Below, in pieces: positions 42,108 to 52,029 of a DNA stretch of 64,000 bases. The position numbers and the translations under genes were made by a program. This DNA is from Rhodospirillales bacterium (GTDB lineage Bacteria; Pseudomonadota; Alphaproteobacteria; Rhodospirillales; Shumkoniaceae), in the NCBI GenBank assembly GCA_018432935.1, contig JAHDSF010000022.1:186001-250000 (forward strand), written 5' to 3'. The first letter of the stretch is position 1; every line of letters starts with the position of its first letter. The notes under the pieces were generated by a model. It was not told the origin of the DNA, ran no database searches, and saw only the letters and a program-made list of their open reading frames with translations.

Positions 42108-43937
42108 TTAATCGAGCTCGAAGGCGTCCTTGTAGTTCTTCTTCAGGGTCGGATCCTGCTCCTCCTTGCGGAGACAGCAGTTGCCGACGGCAAGCAGCTC
42201 GATCTCGGTGCCCATGAAGCAGTGGAACGCGTCCTCCGGCGTGCAGACGATCGGCTCGCCGCGGACGTTGAAGCTGGTGTTGACGATTACCGCGCAGCCC
42301 GTCTTCTCCTTGAAGCGCGAGATCAGGGCATGGTAGCGCGGGTTGGTCTCCTTGTGCACGGTCTGCACCCGCGCCGAGTAGTCGACGTGGGTCACCGCCG
42401 GAATCTCCGAGCGCACCGTGTTGAGCTTGTCGATGCCGAACAGCGCTTTTTCCTCGGCCGTCATGTCGCGGCGACGGCTTTTCACGACGTCGGCGACCAG
42501 CAGCATGTAGGGGCTGTCGCAATCCATCTCGAACCAGTCGGCGACGTCCTCGCGCAGCACCGAAGGCGCGAAGGGGCGGAACGATTCGCGGTACTTCACC
42601 TTGAGGTTCAGGATCTTCTGCATGGTGGGCGAGCGCGCATCGCCGACGATCGAGCGGCCGCCCAGGGCGCGGGGCCCGAACTCCATCCGGCCCTGGTGCC
42701 ATCCCACCGCCTTGCCCTCGGCCAAAGCCTGGGCCGCCGTCTCGATGATCGCCGACTCGTCCATCACCGTGAACCGTGCGCCCGCCGCGGCAAGACGCTT
42801 CTCGACGTCGGCCTGCGTGAACTGCGGCCCCAGGTAGGCCCCCTGCATGGCGTCGCCGCCGTTGACCGCCCGGGGCTTCCCCAGCATGAGGTGATGGGCA
42901 GCCAGCGCCGCGCCGACCGCGCCGCCGGCATCGCCCGCCGCGGGCTGGATCCAGATGTTCCTGAAGGCGCCGTCGCGCAGCACCTTGCCGTTTGCGACGC
43001 AGTTGAGGGCAACGCCGCCGGCGAGGCAGAGGTTGGGCAGCCCGGTCTCCCTGGCCAGGGCCCGGGTCATCCGCAGCACCGCCTCCTCGGTCACCGCCTG
43101 GATCGACGCGGCGAGGTCCATGTGCTTCTGGGTAAGCGGCTCGTCGGGCTTGCGAGCCGGTCCGCCGAACAGCTCGGCGAAGCGGCCGTTGGTCATGGTC
43201 AGGCCGGTGCAGTAGTCGAAGTAGCTCTGGTCGAGGCGGAACGAGCCGTCGTCCTTGAGGTCCATCAGACGCTCGAGGATGAGCTTGGCGTACTTCGGCT
43301 CGCCGTAGGGGGCGAGCCCCATCACCTTGTACTCGCCCGAGTTGACCCTGAAGCCGGTGTAGTAGGTAAAGGCCGAGTAGAGCAGGCCCAGGGAGTGCGG
43401 GAAATGCACCTCCTTGACCACCTTCAGGTCGTGGCCGCGACCGATCGCCACCGACGTGGTCGTCCACTCGCCGACCCCGTCCATGGTCAGCACCACCGCC
43501 TCCTCGAATGGCGACGGGAAGAAGGCCGACGCGGCGTGGCTGAGGTGATGCTCGGCGAACAGGATGCGGTCGACCGGATAGCCGCTGGCGAACATGCCCA
43601 GCTCGCGGCGCAGCAGATCCTTCTGGAACAGCTTCTCGCGCAGCCACACCGGCAGCGCCATGCGGAACGAGGTGAAGCCGTGTGGGGCGAAGGCGAGGTA
43701 GGTCTCGAGCAGGCGTTCGAACTTGAGGAACGGCTTGTCGTAGAAGACGACGTGGTCGACGTCCTCCAGACCGACTCCGCCCTCCTCCAGGCAGTAGCGC
43801 ACCGCCTCCCGGGGGAAGCGCGGGTCGTGCTTCTTGCGCGTGAAGCGCTCTTCCTGGGCCGCGGCGACGATGCGCCCGTCATCGACCAGCGCCGCCGCGC
43901 TGTCGTGATAATAGGCCGAAAGGCCGAGAATCTTCAC
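42108..43937 (-). CDS. NodU/CmcH-family carbamoyltransferase
   Basis: 609 residues. The N-terminal TsaD-like ATPase domain starts MKILGLSAYYHDSAAALVDD and has EHHLSHAASAFFPSP with metal-binding His residues and the VLTMDGVGEW motif. The C-terminal domain has WHQGRMEFGPRALGGRSIVG and AVIVNTSFNVRGEPIVCTPE. Such enzymes carbamoylate sugars or antibiotics from carbamoyl phosphate and ATP through carbamoyladenylate. The two small membrane genes upstream (49 and 145 residues) on the same strand form a recurring module with this family in surface-glycan loci. The acceptor is unknown. Confidence 0.92.
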   Translation of the reverse strand: MKILGLSAYYHDSAAALVDDGRIVAAAQEERFTRKKHDPRFPREAVRYCLEEGGVGLEDVDHVVFYDKPFLKFERLLETYLAFAPHGFTSFRMALPVWLREKLFQKDLLRRELGMFASGYPVDRILFAEHHLSHAASAFFPSPFEEAVVLTMDGVGEWTTTSVAIGRGHDLKVVKEVHFPHSLGLLYSAFTYYTGFRVNSGEYKVMGLAPYGEPKYAKLILERLMDLKDDGSFRLDQSYFDYCTGLTMTNGRFAELFGGPARKPDEPLTQKHMDLAASIQAVTEEAVLRMTRALARETGLPNLCLAGGVALNCVANGKVLRDGAFRNIWIQPAAGDAGGAVGAALAAHHLMLGKPRAVNGGDAMQGAYLGPQFTQADVEKRLAAAGARFTVMDESAIIETAAQALAEGKAVGWHQGRMEFGPRALGGRSIVGDARSPTMQKILNLKVKYRESFRPFAPSVLREDVADWFEMDCDSPYMLLVADVVKSRRRDMTAEEKALFGIDKLNTVRSEIPAVTHVDYSARVQTVHKETNPRYHALISRFKEKTGCAVIVNTSFNVRGEPIVCTPEDAFHCFMGTEIELLAVGNCCLRKEEQDPTLKKNYKDAFELD

Positions 43938-43962
43938 GCGTGCCCCCTTCGCGCCGGTCGGC

Positions 43963-44112
43963 CTAGAAGATGGTGTAGATGAAGGGTGCCACCGCCGAGC
44001 CTTGGCTGAGCACCACGAGACCGCCGAACACCAGCATCATGACGAGAACGGGCAACAGCCAGAACTTCTTCCGCACCTTGAGGAAGTCCCAGAATTCGGC
44101 CAGGAAGCTCAC
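43963..44112 (-). CDS. 49-residue single-pass membrane protein (DUF5989-like)
   Basis: GTG start at 44112 behind AGGAG, TAG at 43963-43965. The sequence begins SFLAEFWDFLKVRKKFWLLP and continues into one hydrophobic helix (about 19-38), ending in SAVAPFIYTIF. The amphipathic N-terminus with KVRKKFWLLP before the helix is the pattern of DUF5989/SxtJ-associated small proteins. It lies 25 bases before the carbamoyltransferase and 10 bases after the SxtJ-like gene. Function unknown; the conserved company suggests it works with the carbamoyltransferase at the membrane. Confidence 0.78.
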   Translation of the reverse strand: MSFLAEFWDFLKVRKKFWLLPVLVMMLVFGGLVVLSQGSAVAPFIYTIF

Positions 44113-44122
44113 GTCGGTTCTC

Positions 44123-44560
44123 CTAGAACTGCTTGCGCATGGTCTCCGGCTCGGGGCCGGGCGGGTCTCGCGGGATCCAGTAGGTCGGCGCCTGGGGATC
44201 GAACGACAACGGCAGGGGCTTCTTGCCGAACAGGCGCATCAGCAGCCCTACCGGGGTGACGGTGAGAAAGTACAAGCCGCCCATCACCACCGGCGTCACT
44301 ACCCGGCCGAGCAGCATGCCGAAGCGGAACCATGCCAGGTTGAGGGGCCCGAGAATTCCGGGCCGGATCAGGGCGACGGCCAGGAATGCCACCGCCAGAG
44401 CCAGCGCCCACCAACGCACACCGCCGTCGCCGAACAGAGCCGGGAAGATGCCGATGATCGCGAACACCACCGCGAAGGTGATGCCGAACCCGCGCTCGGA
44501 GCCGGGCCGCACCTCCTGGTGCCGGTTCAGGTCTTCATGCAATGAGATCCGGCCGGCCAT
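44123..44560 (-). CDS. SxtJ-family small membrane protein
   Basis: 145 residues from the ATG at 44560 with GAGGCGAGGA upstream. The N-terminal SLHEDLNRHQEVRPGSERGF is the SxtJ hallmark, followed by membrane helices FAVVFAIIGIFPALFG, WWALALAVAFLAVALI and VVTPVVMGGLYFLTVTPVGL, with a Pro-rich tail ending in TMRKQF. SxtJ is named from the saxitoxin cluster, where it accompanies the carbamoyltransferase SxtI. Its biochemical role is not known. It is the first gene of the three-gene module. Confidence 0.85.
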   Translation of the reverse strand: MAGRISLHEDLNRHQEVRPGSERGFGITFAVVFAIIGIFPALFGDGGVRWWALALAVAFLAVALIRPGILGPLNLAWFRFGMLLGRVVTPVVMGGLYFLTVTPVGLLMRLFGKKPLPLSFDPQAPTYWIPRDPPGPEPETMRKQF

Positions 44561-44621
44561 TCCTCGCCTCCCAGGCTCCCGATTCCGGAGGTACACGATT
44601 TAGGGGCAACCGTCCCCGCCT

Positions 44622-45908
44622 TCAAACCCTCTCGAGGACCGCGGCGAAAAACCCATCCATGCCGCCTTCTTCCCGCTGCATCGAGGGCAGGGTCCGCAAG
44701 CAGCCGAACGGGGCCCGCCGGGGGTCCAGGTACGGCTCCAATACCGCGTCGGCAGGCGGATCGCAAGGCCTGGCGTTGCCATGGCTCTCGAGCACGCGCT
44801 CCACCACCCGTCGGGATTCCTCGTCCTCAAGGGAACAGACGCAGTACACGATCCGGCCTCCCGGCTTCACCATCGTGATGGCGCGGCCGAGCAGCTGCTC
44901 CTGCAGCGCCGCCAGCACGGGGACCCGGGATTCGTCCTGGGTCCACGGAATGTCCGGGTTGCGGCGGATGGTGCCGGTTGCCGAGCACGGCGCATCGAGC
45001 AGGACGAGATCCGCCGGCTCCCCGGGCTGCCACGCCGTGGCGTCGGCCAGCACGAGTTCCGCCGCGAGACCGAGGCGGTCGAGGTTGTCCCGCACCAGGC
45101 GAAGCCGCGGCGCCGCCCGGTCGACGGCGGCGACCTGCGCGCCCGCTGCCGCCAGCTGCGCCGTCTTGCCGCCCGGCGCCGCGCACAAATCGATGACGCG
45201 GCGGCCCGCGACGTCGCCCAGCAGCCGTACCGGCAAGGCGGCCGCCGCGTCCTGCACCCACCAGCGTCCTTCGGCGTACCCCGCAATCTCGTTCACCGGA
45301 CCGGAAGGGGTGAGCCGCACGGTTCCCGACGGCAGCATCCGGCCGCCCACCAGGGTGGCGAGGGCAGTGGGGTCGCCGCGCACGCTGAGGTCGAGGGGCG
45401 GCTCCGCCAGATGCGCTTCGGCGATGCCGCGGCAGGTCTCGGCGCCGTAGGCCGTCTCCCACGATCTCCACAGCCGGTCGGGCGTATTGAGGCGGGCGGC
45501 ATCCTGGCCGGCGACAAGGTTCGGCGCCGCCTCGGCAAGGCGGCGCAGCACCGCATTCGCGAGCCCCTTGAGCGAGGCCAGCCGCAGCTCGTCCAGCAGC
45601 GCCAGCGATGTCGAGACGGCGGCATGGGCGGGGGTGCCGAGGAACATGAGCTGGCAGGCGCCGAGCCTGAGCACGTGGCGCACCGGTCGCGAGGACGGCG
45701 GCTTGGCGACGAAATTGCCGAGCGCGTCGTCGAGCTGGCCCAGGCGGCGCAAGGCGGTTGCCACCAGGCGATGGACGAAGGCGCGGTCGCGCCGACTCAG
45801 GCGCAGGAACGGGCCATGCCGCGACAATTGGGCATCGAAAGCCCTCTTTTCGTCGAGCACGAGCGAAAGGATCTGGACCGCGACCGCGCGCGGAGAGGGA
45901 CTTGCCAT
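44622..45908 (-). CDS. rsmB: 16S rRNA (cytosine-967-C5)-methyltransferase
   Basis: 428 residues from the ATG at 45908. The N-terminal ~140 residues are the NusB-like RNA-binding domain (VAVQILSLVLDEKRAFDAQL, VRHVLRLGACQLMFLGTPAH). The SAM domain has VIDLCAAPGGKTAQLAAAG, the DAPCSATGTIRRNPD motif with one catalytic Cys and VYCVCSLEDEESRRVV with the other. It methylates C967 of 16S rRNA. The stop at 44622 is 62 bases from the SxtJ-like gene, so rsmB is likely the head of the same strand run. The name RsmB follows the domain order. Confidence 0.93.
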   Translation of the reverse strand: MASPSPRAVAVQILSLVLDEKRAFDAQLSRHGPFLRLSRRDRAFVHRLVATALRRLGQLDDALGNFVAKPPSSRPVRHVLRLGACQLMFLGTPAHAAVSTSLALLDELRLASLKGLANAVLRRLAEAAPNLVAGQDAARLNTPDRLWRSWETAYGAETCRGIAEAHLAEPPLDLSVRGDPTALATLVGGRMLPSGTVRLTPSGPVNEIAGYAEGRWWVQDAAAALPVRLLGDVAGRRVIDLCAAPGGKTAQLAAAGAQVAAVDRAAPRLRLVRDNLDRLGLAAELVLADATAWQPGEPADLVLLDAPCSATGTIRRNPDIPWTQDESRVPVLAALQEQLLGRAITMVKPGGRIVYCVCSLEDEESRRVVERVLESHGNARPCDPPADAVLEPYLDPRRAPFGCLRTLPSMQREEGGMDGFFAAVLERV

Positions 45909-46067
45909 TGTCGATGCCTGCGCCAGCCGCGATGTTATGGCAGGGCCGGCAGCGTCCAGGCAAGGCGCTTGGCGAGCCGGCGTTGAAGGATTACGGTTCG
46001 CCCCCGGCGCGCCGGGCCGGTTGCGGCCGGTCGGCGACGCCCGCGATCGAGATGGGAAAGGTTCGGC

Positions 46068-47099
46068 ATGGCCAGGCTCCCGGTCACCGTGCTCACGGGC
46101 TTTCTCGGCAGCGGCAAGACGACGCTGCTGAACGCCCTGCTGAAACACCCCGAGATGGGCGAGACGGCAGTGGTGGTCAACGAGTTCGGCGAGATCGGCA
46201 TCGACCATCTGCTGGTCGAATCGTCGAGCGAGACCACGGTGCTGCTGGAGAACGGCTGCCTCTGCTGCGCGTTGCGCGGCGATCTCGCCAACACGCTGAA
46301 CGACTTGTTCCTGCGGCGGGTCAAGGGCGAGATCCCGGAGTTCGCGCGCCTGGTCATCGAGACCAGCGGGCTGGCCGATCCGGCGCCGATCCTGCACACC
46401 CTGATGCGCGATCCCGTCATCTTCGAACGCTACACCCTGGACGGCGTGGTGACGGTGGTCGATGCGGTCAATGGCGCCTCCACGTTACGGGCCCATCCGG
46501 AAGCCGCCAAGCAGGTGGCGGTGGCCGACCGCCTCGTGCTCGCCAAATGCGATCTGGCCGGAGCCGCAACCGCATTGCGCCGGCGCCTGAGCGAGCTGAA
46601 TCCGGCAGCGCCCGTGATCGCTGCGACGATGGGCGCCATTGCGCCGTCGGCCTTGTTCGGCTGCGGCGTCTACGACGGCGCAGCCCGCGCCGAGGCGGTC
46701 GCCGGCTGGCTCAATGCCGAGGCGGTCGAGGACGCCGACCATCGGCATCACCACCACGGCACCGAGCTGCGTACATTTTGTGTGGTGCGCGACGGCCCGA
46801 TCAGCGGCACCGCTTTCAATGCCATGCTGGAGATGCTGGCGGCGCAACGCGGCGAGGACCTGCTACGCGTCAAGGGAATCCTCAACGTGGCCGAGTTCCC
46901 CGATACCCCTGCGGTGGTGCACGGCGTGCAGCATGCGTTCCACCCCGTGCAGTGGCTGGAATGCTGGCCCGACGGCGACCACCGTACGCGGATCGTTTTC
47001 ATTACCCGCAATCTGAGCCGCCTCGCGGTCGAGAGGGTACTCGACGCCCTCGACGCCGAGACCACGCTGCAGGCGGCGGCACGCGAATCCGAGGTCTGA
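46068..47099 (+). CDS. CobW/ZNG1-type G3E GTPase metallochaperone
   Basis: 343 residues. Walker [16 protein letters not shown] (about 11-25), the metal-binding [12 protein letters not shown] with Cys64, Cys66 and Cys67, and GTPase motifs [11 protein letters not shown] and LAKCD. A His-rich loop [12 protein letters not shown] (222-233) lies between the GTPase and the C-terminal CobW domain. G3E proteins of this COG0523 class bind zinc or cobalt and insert it into client enzymes. The leucyl aminopeptidase gene starts 3 bases after its stop, which makes that metalloenzyme a plausible client. No Zur box was recognised upstream. Confidence 0.9.
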   Translation: MARLPVTVLTGFLGSGKTTLLNALLKHPEMGETAVVVNEFGEIGIDHLLVESSSETTVLLENGCLCCALRGDLANTLNDLFLRRVKGEIPEFARLVIETSGLADPAPILHTLMRDPVIFERYTLDGVVTVVDAVNGASTLRAHPEAAKQVAVADRLVLAKCDLAGAATALRRRLSELNPAAPVIAATMGAIAPSALFGCGVYDGAARAEAVAGWLNAEAVEDADHRHHHHGTELRTFCVVRDGPISGTAFNAMLEMLAAQRGEDLLRVKGILNVAEFPDTPAVVHGVQHAFHPVQWLECWPDGDHRTRIVFITRNLSRLAVERVLDALDAETTLQAAARESEV

Positions 47100-47102
47100 G
47101 CG

Positions 47103-48509
<1,407 letters not shown>

Positions 48510-48571
48510 GCCGACCGGGGCGCAGATTCCTGTTGCGGGCGAGGACGCTCCTCGGCTAAAAATTCCGATAC

Positions 48572-48586
48572 CGAAACAAATTTTCG
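48572..48586. promoter_or_regulatory. Palindrome in front of the MarR-type gene, possible operator
   Basis: CGAAA-CAAAT-TTTCG is a perfect 5-base inverted repeat in an AT-rich patch 24 bases before the MarR-type ATG. The position suits autorepression. The motif itself is not one I can assign. Confidence 0.4.
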
Positions 48587-48609
48587 TGCCAACCCTTCGA
48601 GACAACAAG

Positions 48610-48984
48610 ATGCCGGTCGAGTTGACGGAACTGCAGGCCCTCGATCTCTGGCGCCGGGCCATGGTCAGCAGCGTGCGGCGCGACGCGCCCGATCTTTCGG
48701 CGCGCCAGATGGCCTTGCTCCTGACCGTCTACCTCACGCCGCCGCCCCATACGGTGCGCGGCATGGCTGAAACCCTGCGGGTTTCCAAGCCGGCCATCAC
48801 CCGCGCCCTCGATCGGCTGGGCGAGCTGGATCTGGTGCGCCGCAAACAGGACGAATCGGACCGTCGCAGCGTGCTCATCCAGCGGACGGTCCGCGGTTCG
48901 GTGTTCCTGCGCGAGTTCGGAGAACTGATCGTCGCCGCCGGCCGCTCGATCGCCGAGCCGGAGCGGGTCGGCTCCCGCCTCTGA
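48610..48984 (+). CDS. MarR-family transcriptional regulator
   Basis: 124 residues from the ATG at 48610; an earlier ATG at 48478 would overlap the aminopeptidase and put AT-rich promoter-like DNA into the coding region. The winged helix is clear: LSARQMALLLTVYL, HTVRGMAETLRVSKPAITRA (recognition helix), LGELDLVRRKQDESDRRSVL (wing). It is shorter than typical MarR (about 140), with short dimerisation helices. The target is not known; the palindrome at 48572-48586 suggests autoregulation. Confidence 0.85.
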   Translation: MPVELTELQALDLWRRAMVSSVRRDAPDLSARQMALLLTVYLTPPPHTVRGMAETLRVSKPAITRALDRLGELDLVRRKQDESDRRSVLIQRTVRGSVFLREFGELIVAAGRSIAEPERVGSRL

Positions 48985-48994
48985 GCGGCCGCGC

Positions 48995-49945
48995 TCAGAC
49001 CGTCGAGCGTTCCTGCTGCAGGGCCTGCGGGCGGTAGCGGTGGAGATAGTCGAGGACGATCTCGATGGCGGTCGGCTCGATCCCGAGGTCGCGAATCGTC
49101 AGCCCGTCTTCCGGCACCACCGCGTCGGCCTCGAGCAGGCGAACCTGGTCGCGCGTCAGCAGCGGCTTCGGCGCCTTCTCGAGGAACCAGGCCTGGAACC
49201 GCGCCAGCTCGAACGGGATGCTGACCAGCGAGCGGCGGCGCCGGATTTCCGACAGCATCAGCTCCATCAGCTCGCGGAAGGTGTAGATGCGGGGTCCGCC
49301 CAGGGCGTAGGTGCGCCCGACGGTCGCCGGGTCGACCAGGATGCGGGCGATCGCCTTCGCCACGTCGAGAACGTAGATCGGCTGGAACCGGGTGCGGCCG
49401 CCGCCGATCAGAGGCAGCACGGGGGAGACCCGGGCCATCTGGCCGAACAGGTTGAAAAACTTGTCCTCGGGACCGACGACCAGGCTCGGCCTGACGATGG
49501 TTGCGTCGGGGAAGGCTTCGCTCGACGCCTGCTCCCCCAACGCCTTTGTGCGCGCGTACTCGGACTTCGAGGCCGGATCGGCGCCGAGGGCGGAGATCTG
49601 GACCAGGCGCTCTACGCCGGCGGCGCGACAGGCCTCAGCCACCACGCGCGGGCCCTCGACGTGGGCCCGCTGGAAGGTCTGGCGCCCCTTCTCGGCCATG
49701 ATGCCGACCAGGTTGACGACGGCGGAGGCGCCCTGCACGGCCCGCTCGACCAGGGCGGGATCGTACACCCGGGCGCCGACCGGAGCGACCTGGCCGGCGT
49801 CGCCGGCGGTCATCAGGAACATGGCCGCCGGAGTGTCGCGGACCGCGACGCGCACGATCCAGCCGTCCGCCGCCAGCCGCCGGACCAGATGGCGGCCGAG
49901 AAATCCGGATCCGCCGAACACCGTGACTACGCGCTGCCCAATCAT
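48995..49945 (-). CDS. NDUFA9-type SDR/complex I-associated NAD(P)-binding protein
   Basis: 316 residues. The Rossmann start VVTVFGGSGFLGRHLVRRLA is followed by VVNLVGIMAEKGRQTFQRAH, SALGADPASKSEYARTKALG (Tyr-Lys pair) and TIVRPSLVVGPEDKFFNLFG. These match the atypical extended SDRs related to the mitochondrial complex I subunit NDUFA9, which are single genes in many alphaproteobacteria. They may bind NADPH and help quinone or complex I functions. Enzymatic activity is not established. It converges on the MarR gene with 10 bases between stops. Confidence 0.85.
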   Translation of the reverse strand: MIGQRVVTVFGGSGFLGRHLVRRLAADGWIVRVAVRDTPAAMFLMTAGDAGQVAPVGARVYDPALVERAVQGASAVVNLVGIMAEKGRQTFQRAHVEGPRVVAEACRAAGVERLVQISALGADPASKSEYARTKALGEQASSEAFPDATIVRPSLVVGPEDKFFNLFGQMARVSPVLPLIGGGRTRFQPIYVLDVAKAIARILVDPATVGRTYALGGPRIYTFRELMELMLSEIRRRRSLVSIPFELARFQAWFLEKAPKPLLTRDQVRLLEADAVVPEDGLTIRDLGIEPTAIEIVLDYLHRYRPQALQQERSTV

Positions 49946-50103
49946 GTCGCCACTCCGCTGCCGTCACCGAATCCGCAATATACGGCGAGTGCGGCCGGAC
50001 GGCCATACGCGCCGTACGGGCGGCTCCGGAAAGCCATTGACATCGGCGCCGATGGATTGTAACGAACATGCCCCGGCGACGTAAGCCGCCGGTCCGCGCC
50101 GAT

Positions 50104-50190
50104 GCCCAGGTGGCGGAATTGGTAGACGCGCAGGTTTCAGGTACCTGTGGCCGAAAGGTCGTGGAAGTTCGAGTCTTCTCCTGGGCACCA
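50104..50190 (+). tRNA. tRNA-Leu (anticodon CAG)
   Basis: 87 bases including encoded CCA (50188-50190), with a long variable arm as in class II tRNAs. Acceptor GCCCAGG (50104-50110) pairs with CCTGGGC (50180-50186). Anticodon stem CAGGT/ACCTG encloses TTCAGGT, giving anticodon CAG at 50138-50140. The RNase D-like gene begins 6 bases after the tRNA. Confidence 0.96.
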
Positions 50191-50196
50191 TCGCGC

Positions 50197-50856
50197 ATGG
50201 GTCTTCTTTCCGAAAGGTTCAGCCGCGTGAAACCGGAGGACGCGAAGGTCGAAGTACATCGCCGCGACCTTCCGGCGGGTTTGCGCCTGGGCGATGTCGT
50301 CGCCGTCGATACCGAGACCATGGGGCTCGATCTGCGCCGCGACCGTCTGTGCCTGGTCCAGCTTTCGGCAGGCGACGGAACGTGCCACCTCGTGCACTTC
50401 CCGACCCCCGACTACGATGCCCCCAACCTGAAGGCGCTGCTGGCCGATCCCGGCGTCACCAAGCTGTTCCATTTCGCCCGCTTCGACGTCGCCGCCATCA
50501 ACCGGTATCTCGGTGTCGTGTGCCGTCCGGTTTACTGCACCAAGATCGCCGCCAAGCTGACCCGGACGTTCACCGACCGCCACGGCCTCAAGGTCCTCTG
50601 CAAGGACCTCCTGGGCGTCGAACTGTGCAAGGAGCAGCAGACCTCCGACTGGGGCGCCGAGAGCCTGAGCGAGGCGCAGATCCGCTACGCCGCTGCCGAC
50701 GTGCTCTATCTGCATGCCTTGCGGGGCATCCTCGACGGCCTGCTGGCGCGGGAGGGACGGACCGAGCTCGCCCAGGCGTGCTTCGACTTCCTGCCGGCAC
50801 GGGCCCGGCTCGACCTCCTTGGATGGGAGGCGGAAGCGGATATATTCAACCACTAG
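50197..50856 (+). CDS. Short RNase D-like 3'-5' exonuclease (DEDDy)
   Basis: 219 residues from the ATG at 50197; a GTG at 50227 (MKPEDAKVEVH form) is a good alternative because alphaproteobacterial homologues often begin there. The DEDDy residues are in VVAVDTETMGLD, FHFARFDVAAI and IRYAAADVLYLHAL. There is no HRDC domain, so it is about half the length of E. coli RNase D. RNase D trims the 3' ends of tRNA precursors; here the gene lies 6 bases after a tRNA-Leu and may be on the same transcript. Confidence 0.9.
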   Translation: MGLLSERFSRVKPEDAKVEVHRRDLPAGLRLGDVVAVDTETMGLDLRRDRLCLVQLSAGDGTCHLVHFPTPDYDAPNLKALLADPGVTKLFHFARFDVAAINRYLGVVCRPVYCTKIAAKLTRTFTDRHGLKVLCKDLLGVELCKEQQTSDWGAESLSEAQIRYAAADVLYLHALRGILDGLLAREGRTELAQACFDFLPARARLDLLGWEAEADIFNH

Positions 50857-50950
50857 GTCAGCCGGATGCCGGCGCTGCCGGCGACCGCCTCCGGTTGACG
50901 ATGCAGGGGGCCCAGCGCATACTTGCGCCGAGCTCGACAAGCCGCCCCGC

Positions 50951-52015
50951 ATGACGCGGGACTGCGGCGTTTTGGCCGGCCCGACGGAGGCACTCACGGA
51001 TACCACCACCACGGATGCGACGCCTGAGACAGCGGCCGCAGTGAGCAAGCATTCGCGCGATTCGGTGCTGGCGACGGCACGCCGCGTGCTGGCCATCGAG
51101 GCGGCCGCACTGCGCCGGCTGGCCGACGGGCTGGACGGGCCGTTTTCCGAGACGATCGCTCTGCTTGCGGGTATCAAGGACCGGGCTCGCGTCGTCGTCA
51201 CCGGCATGGGCAAGAGCGGGCACGTCGGCCGCAAGATGGCGGCGACCCTGGCCTCGACCGGCACTCCGGCGATTTATGTCCACCCGGGCGAGGCCAGCCA
51301 CGGCGATCTCGGCATGATTGCCCCCGGCGACGTCATCGTCGCGCTGTCGAACTCCGGCGAGACGGCCGAACTCGCCGACATGGTGACCTATGCCAAGCGG
51401 TTCGAGATCCCGTTGGTGGCGATCACCAGCCACGCCGACAGCGAGCTGGCGCGGGCGGCGACGGTATCGCTGGTGCTGCCGGACGTCGCCGAGGCCTGTC
51501 CGCTGGGCCTGGCTCCGACCACTTCGACGACGATGATGCTGGCCCTCGGCGACGCGTTGTCGGTGGCGCTGCTGGAACGCAAGGGATTCACGCCGGAGCA
51601 GTTCCGCACCCTGCATCCCGGCGGCAAGCTCGGTCGCCGCCTGCTCAAGGTCGGCGACCTCATGCACACGGGCGACGACGTTCCGCTGGTGCGCGACGGC
51701 GACCGCATGGCCGAGGCACTGATCGTGATGACCGCCAAGAGCTTCGGCTGCATCGGCGCGGTCGACGGGCAGGGACGGCTGATCGGCGTCGTCACCGACG
51801 GCGATTTGCGCCGTCACATGCGCGCCGACCTGCTGCAGCAGGCGGTCCGCGACGTGATGACGCCGCGGCCGAAGACGATCCGGGCCGACGCGGTGGCGAG
51901 CGAGGCCCTCCATCTGATGAACGCGCGTGCGATCACCTCGCTGTTCGTGGTCGACGGCGAGCGGCCGGTCGGGCTGCTCCACATCCACGACTGCCTGCGC
52001 GCCGGCGTGGCCTAG
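50951..52015 (+). CDS. kpsF: Arabinose-5-phosphate isomerase (KpsF/KdsD family)
   Basis: 354 residues from the ATG at 50951; a GTG at 51041 (SKHSRDSVLATARRVLAIEA) gives 324 residues, closer to the usual family length. No good ribosome site marks either. The SIS domain has RVVVTGMGKSGHVGRKMAAT, HGDLGMIAPGDVIVALSNSG; two CBS domains follow (VGDLMHTGDDVPLVRDGD, VRDVMTPRPKTIRADA). It converts ribulose-5-phosphate to arabinose-5-phosphate, the precursor of KDO. Being followed by lptC-lptA-lptB it fits lipopolysaccharide synthesis. Confidence 0.92.
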   Translation: MTRDCGVLAGPTEALTDTTTTDATPETAAAVSKHSRDSVLATARRVLAIEAAALRRLADGLDGPFSETIALLAGIKDRARVVVTGMGKSGHVGRKMAATLASTGTPAIYVHPGEASHGDLGMIAPGDVIVALSNSGETAELADMVTYAKRFEIPLVAITSHADSELARAATVSLVLPDVAEACPLGLAPTTSTTMMLALGDALSVALLERKGFTPEQFRTLHPGGKLGRRLLKVGDLMHTGDDVPLVRDGDRMAEALIVMTAKSFGCIGAVDGQGRLIGVVTDGDLRRHMRADLLQQAVRDVMTPRPKTIRADAVASEALHLMNARAITSLFVVDGERPVGLLHIHDCLRAGVA

Positions 52016-52029
52016 GACCGAAGGAGTTG

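Noticed and set aside
50068-50196. N-terminal extension of the RNase D-like gene through tRNA-Leu
   Set aside because: The open frame crosses a fully formed tRNA with encoded CCA; the exonuclease fold begins after it.
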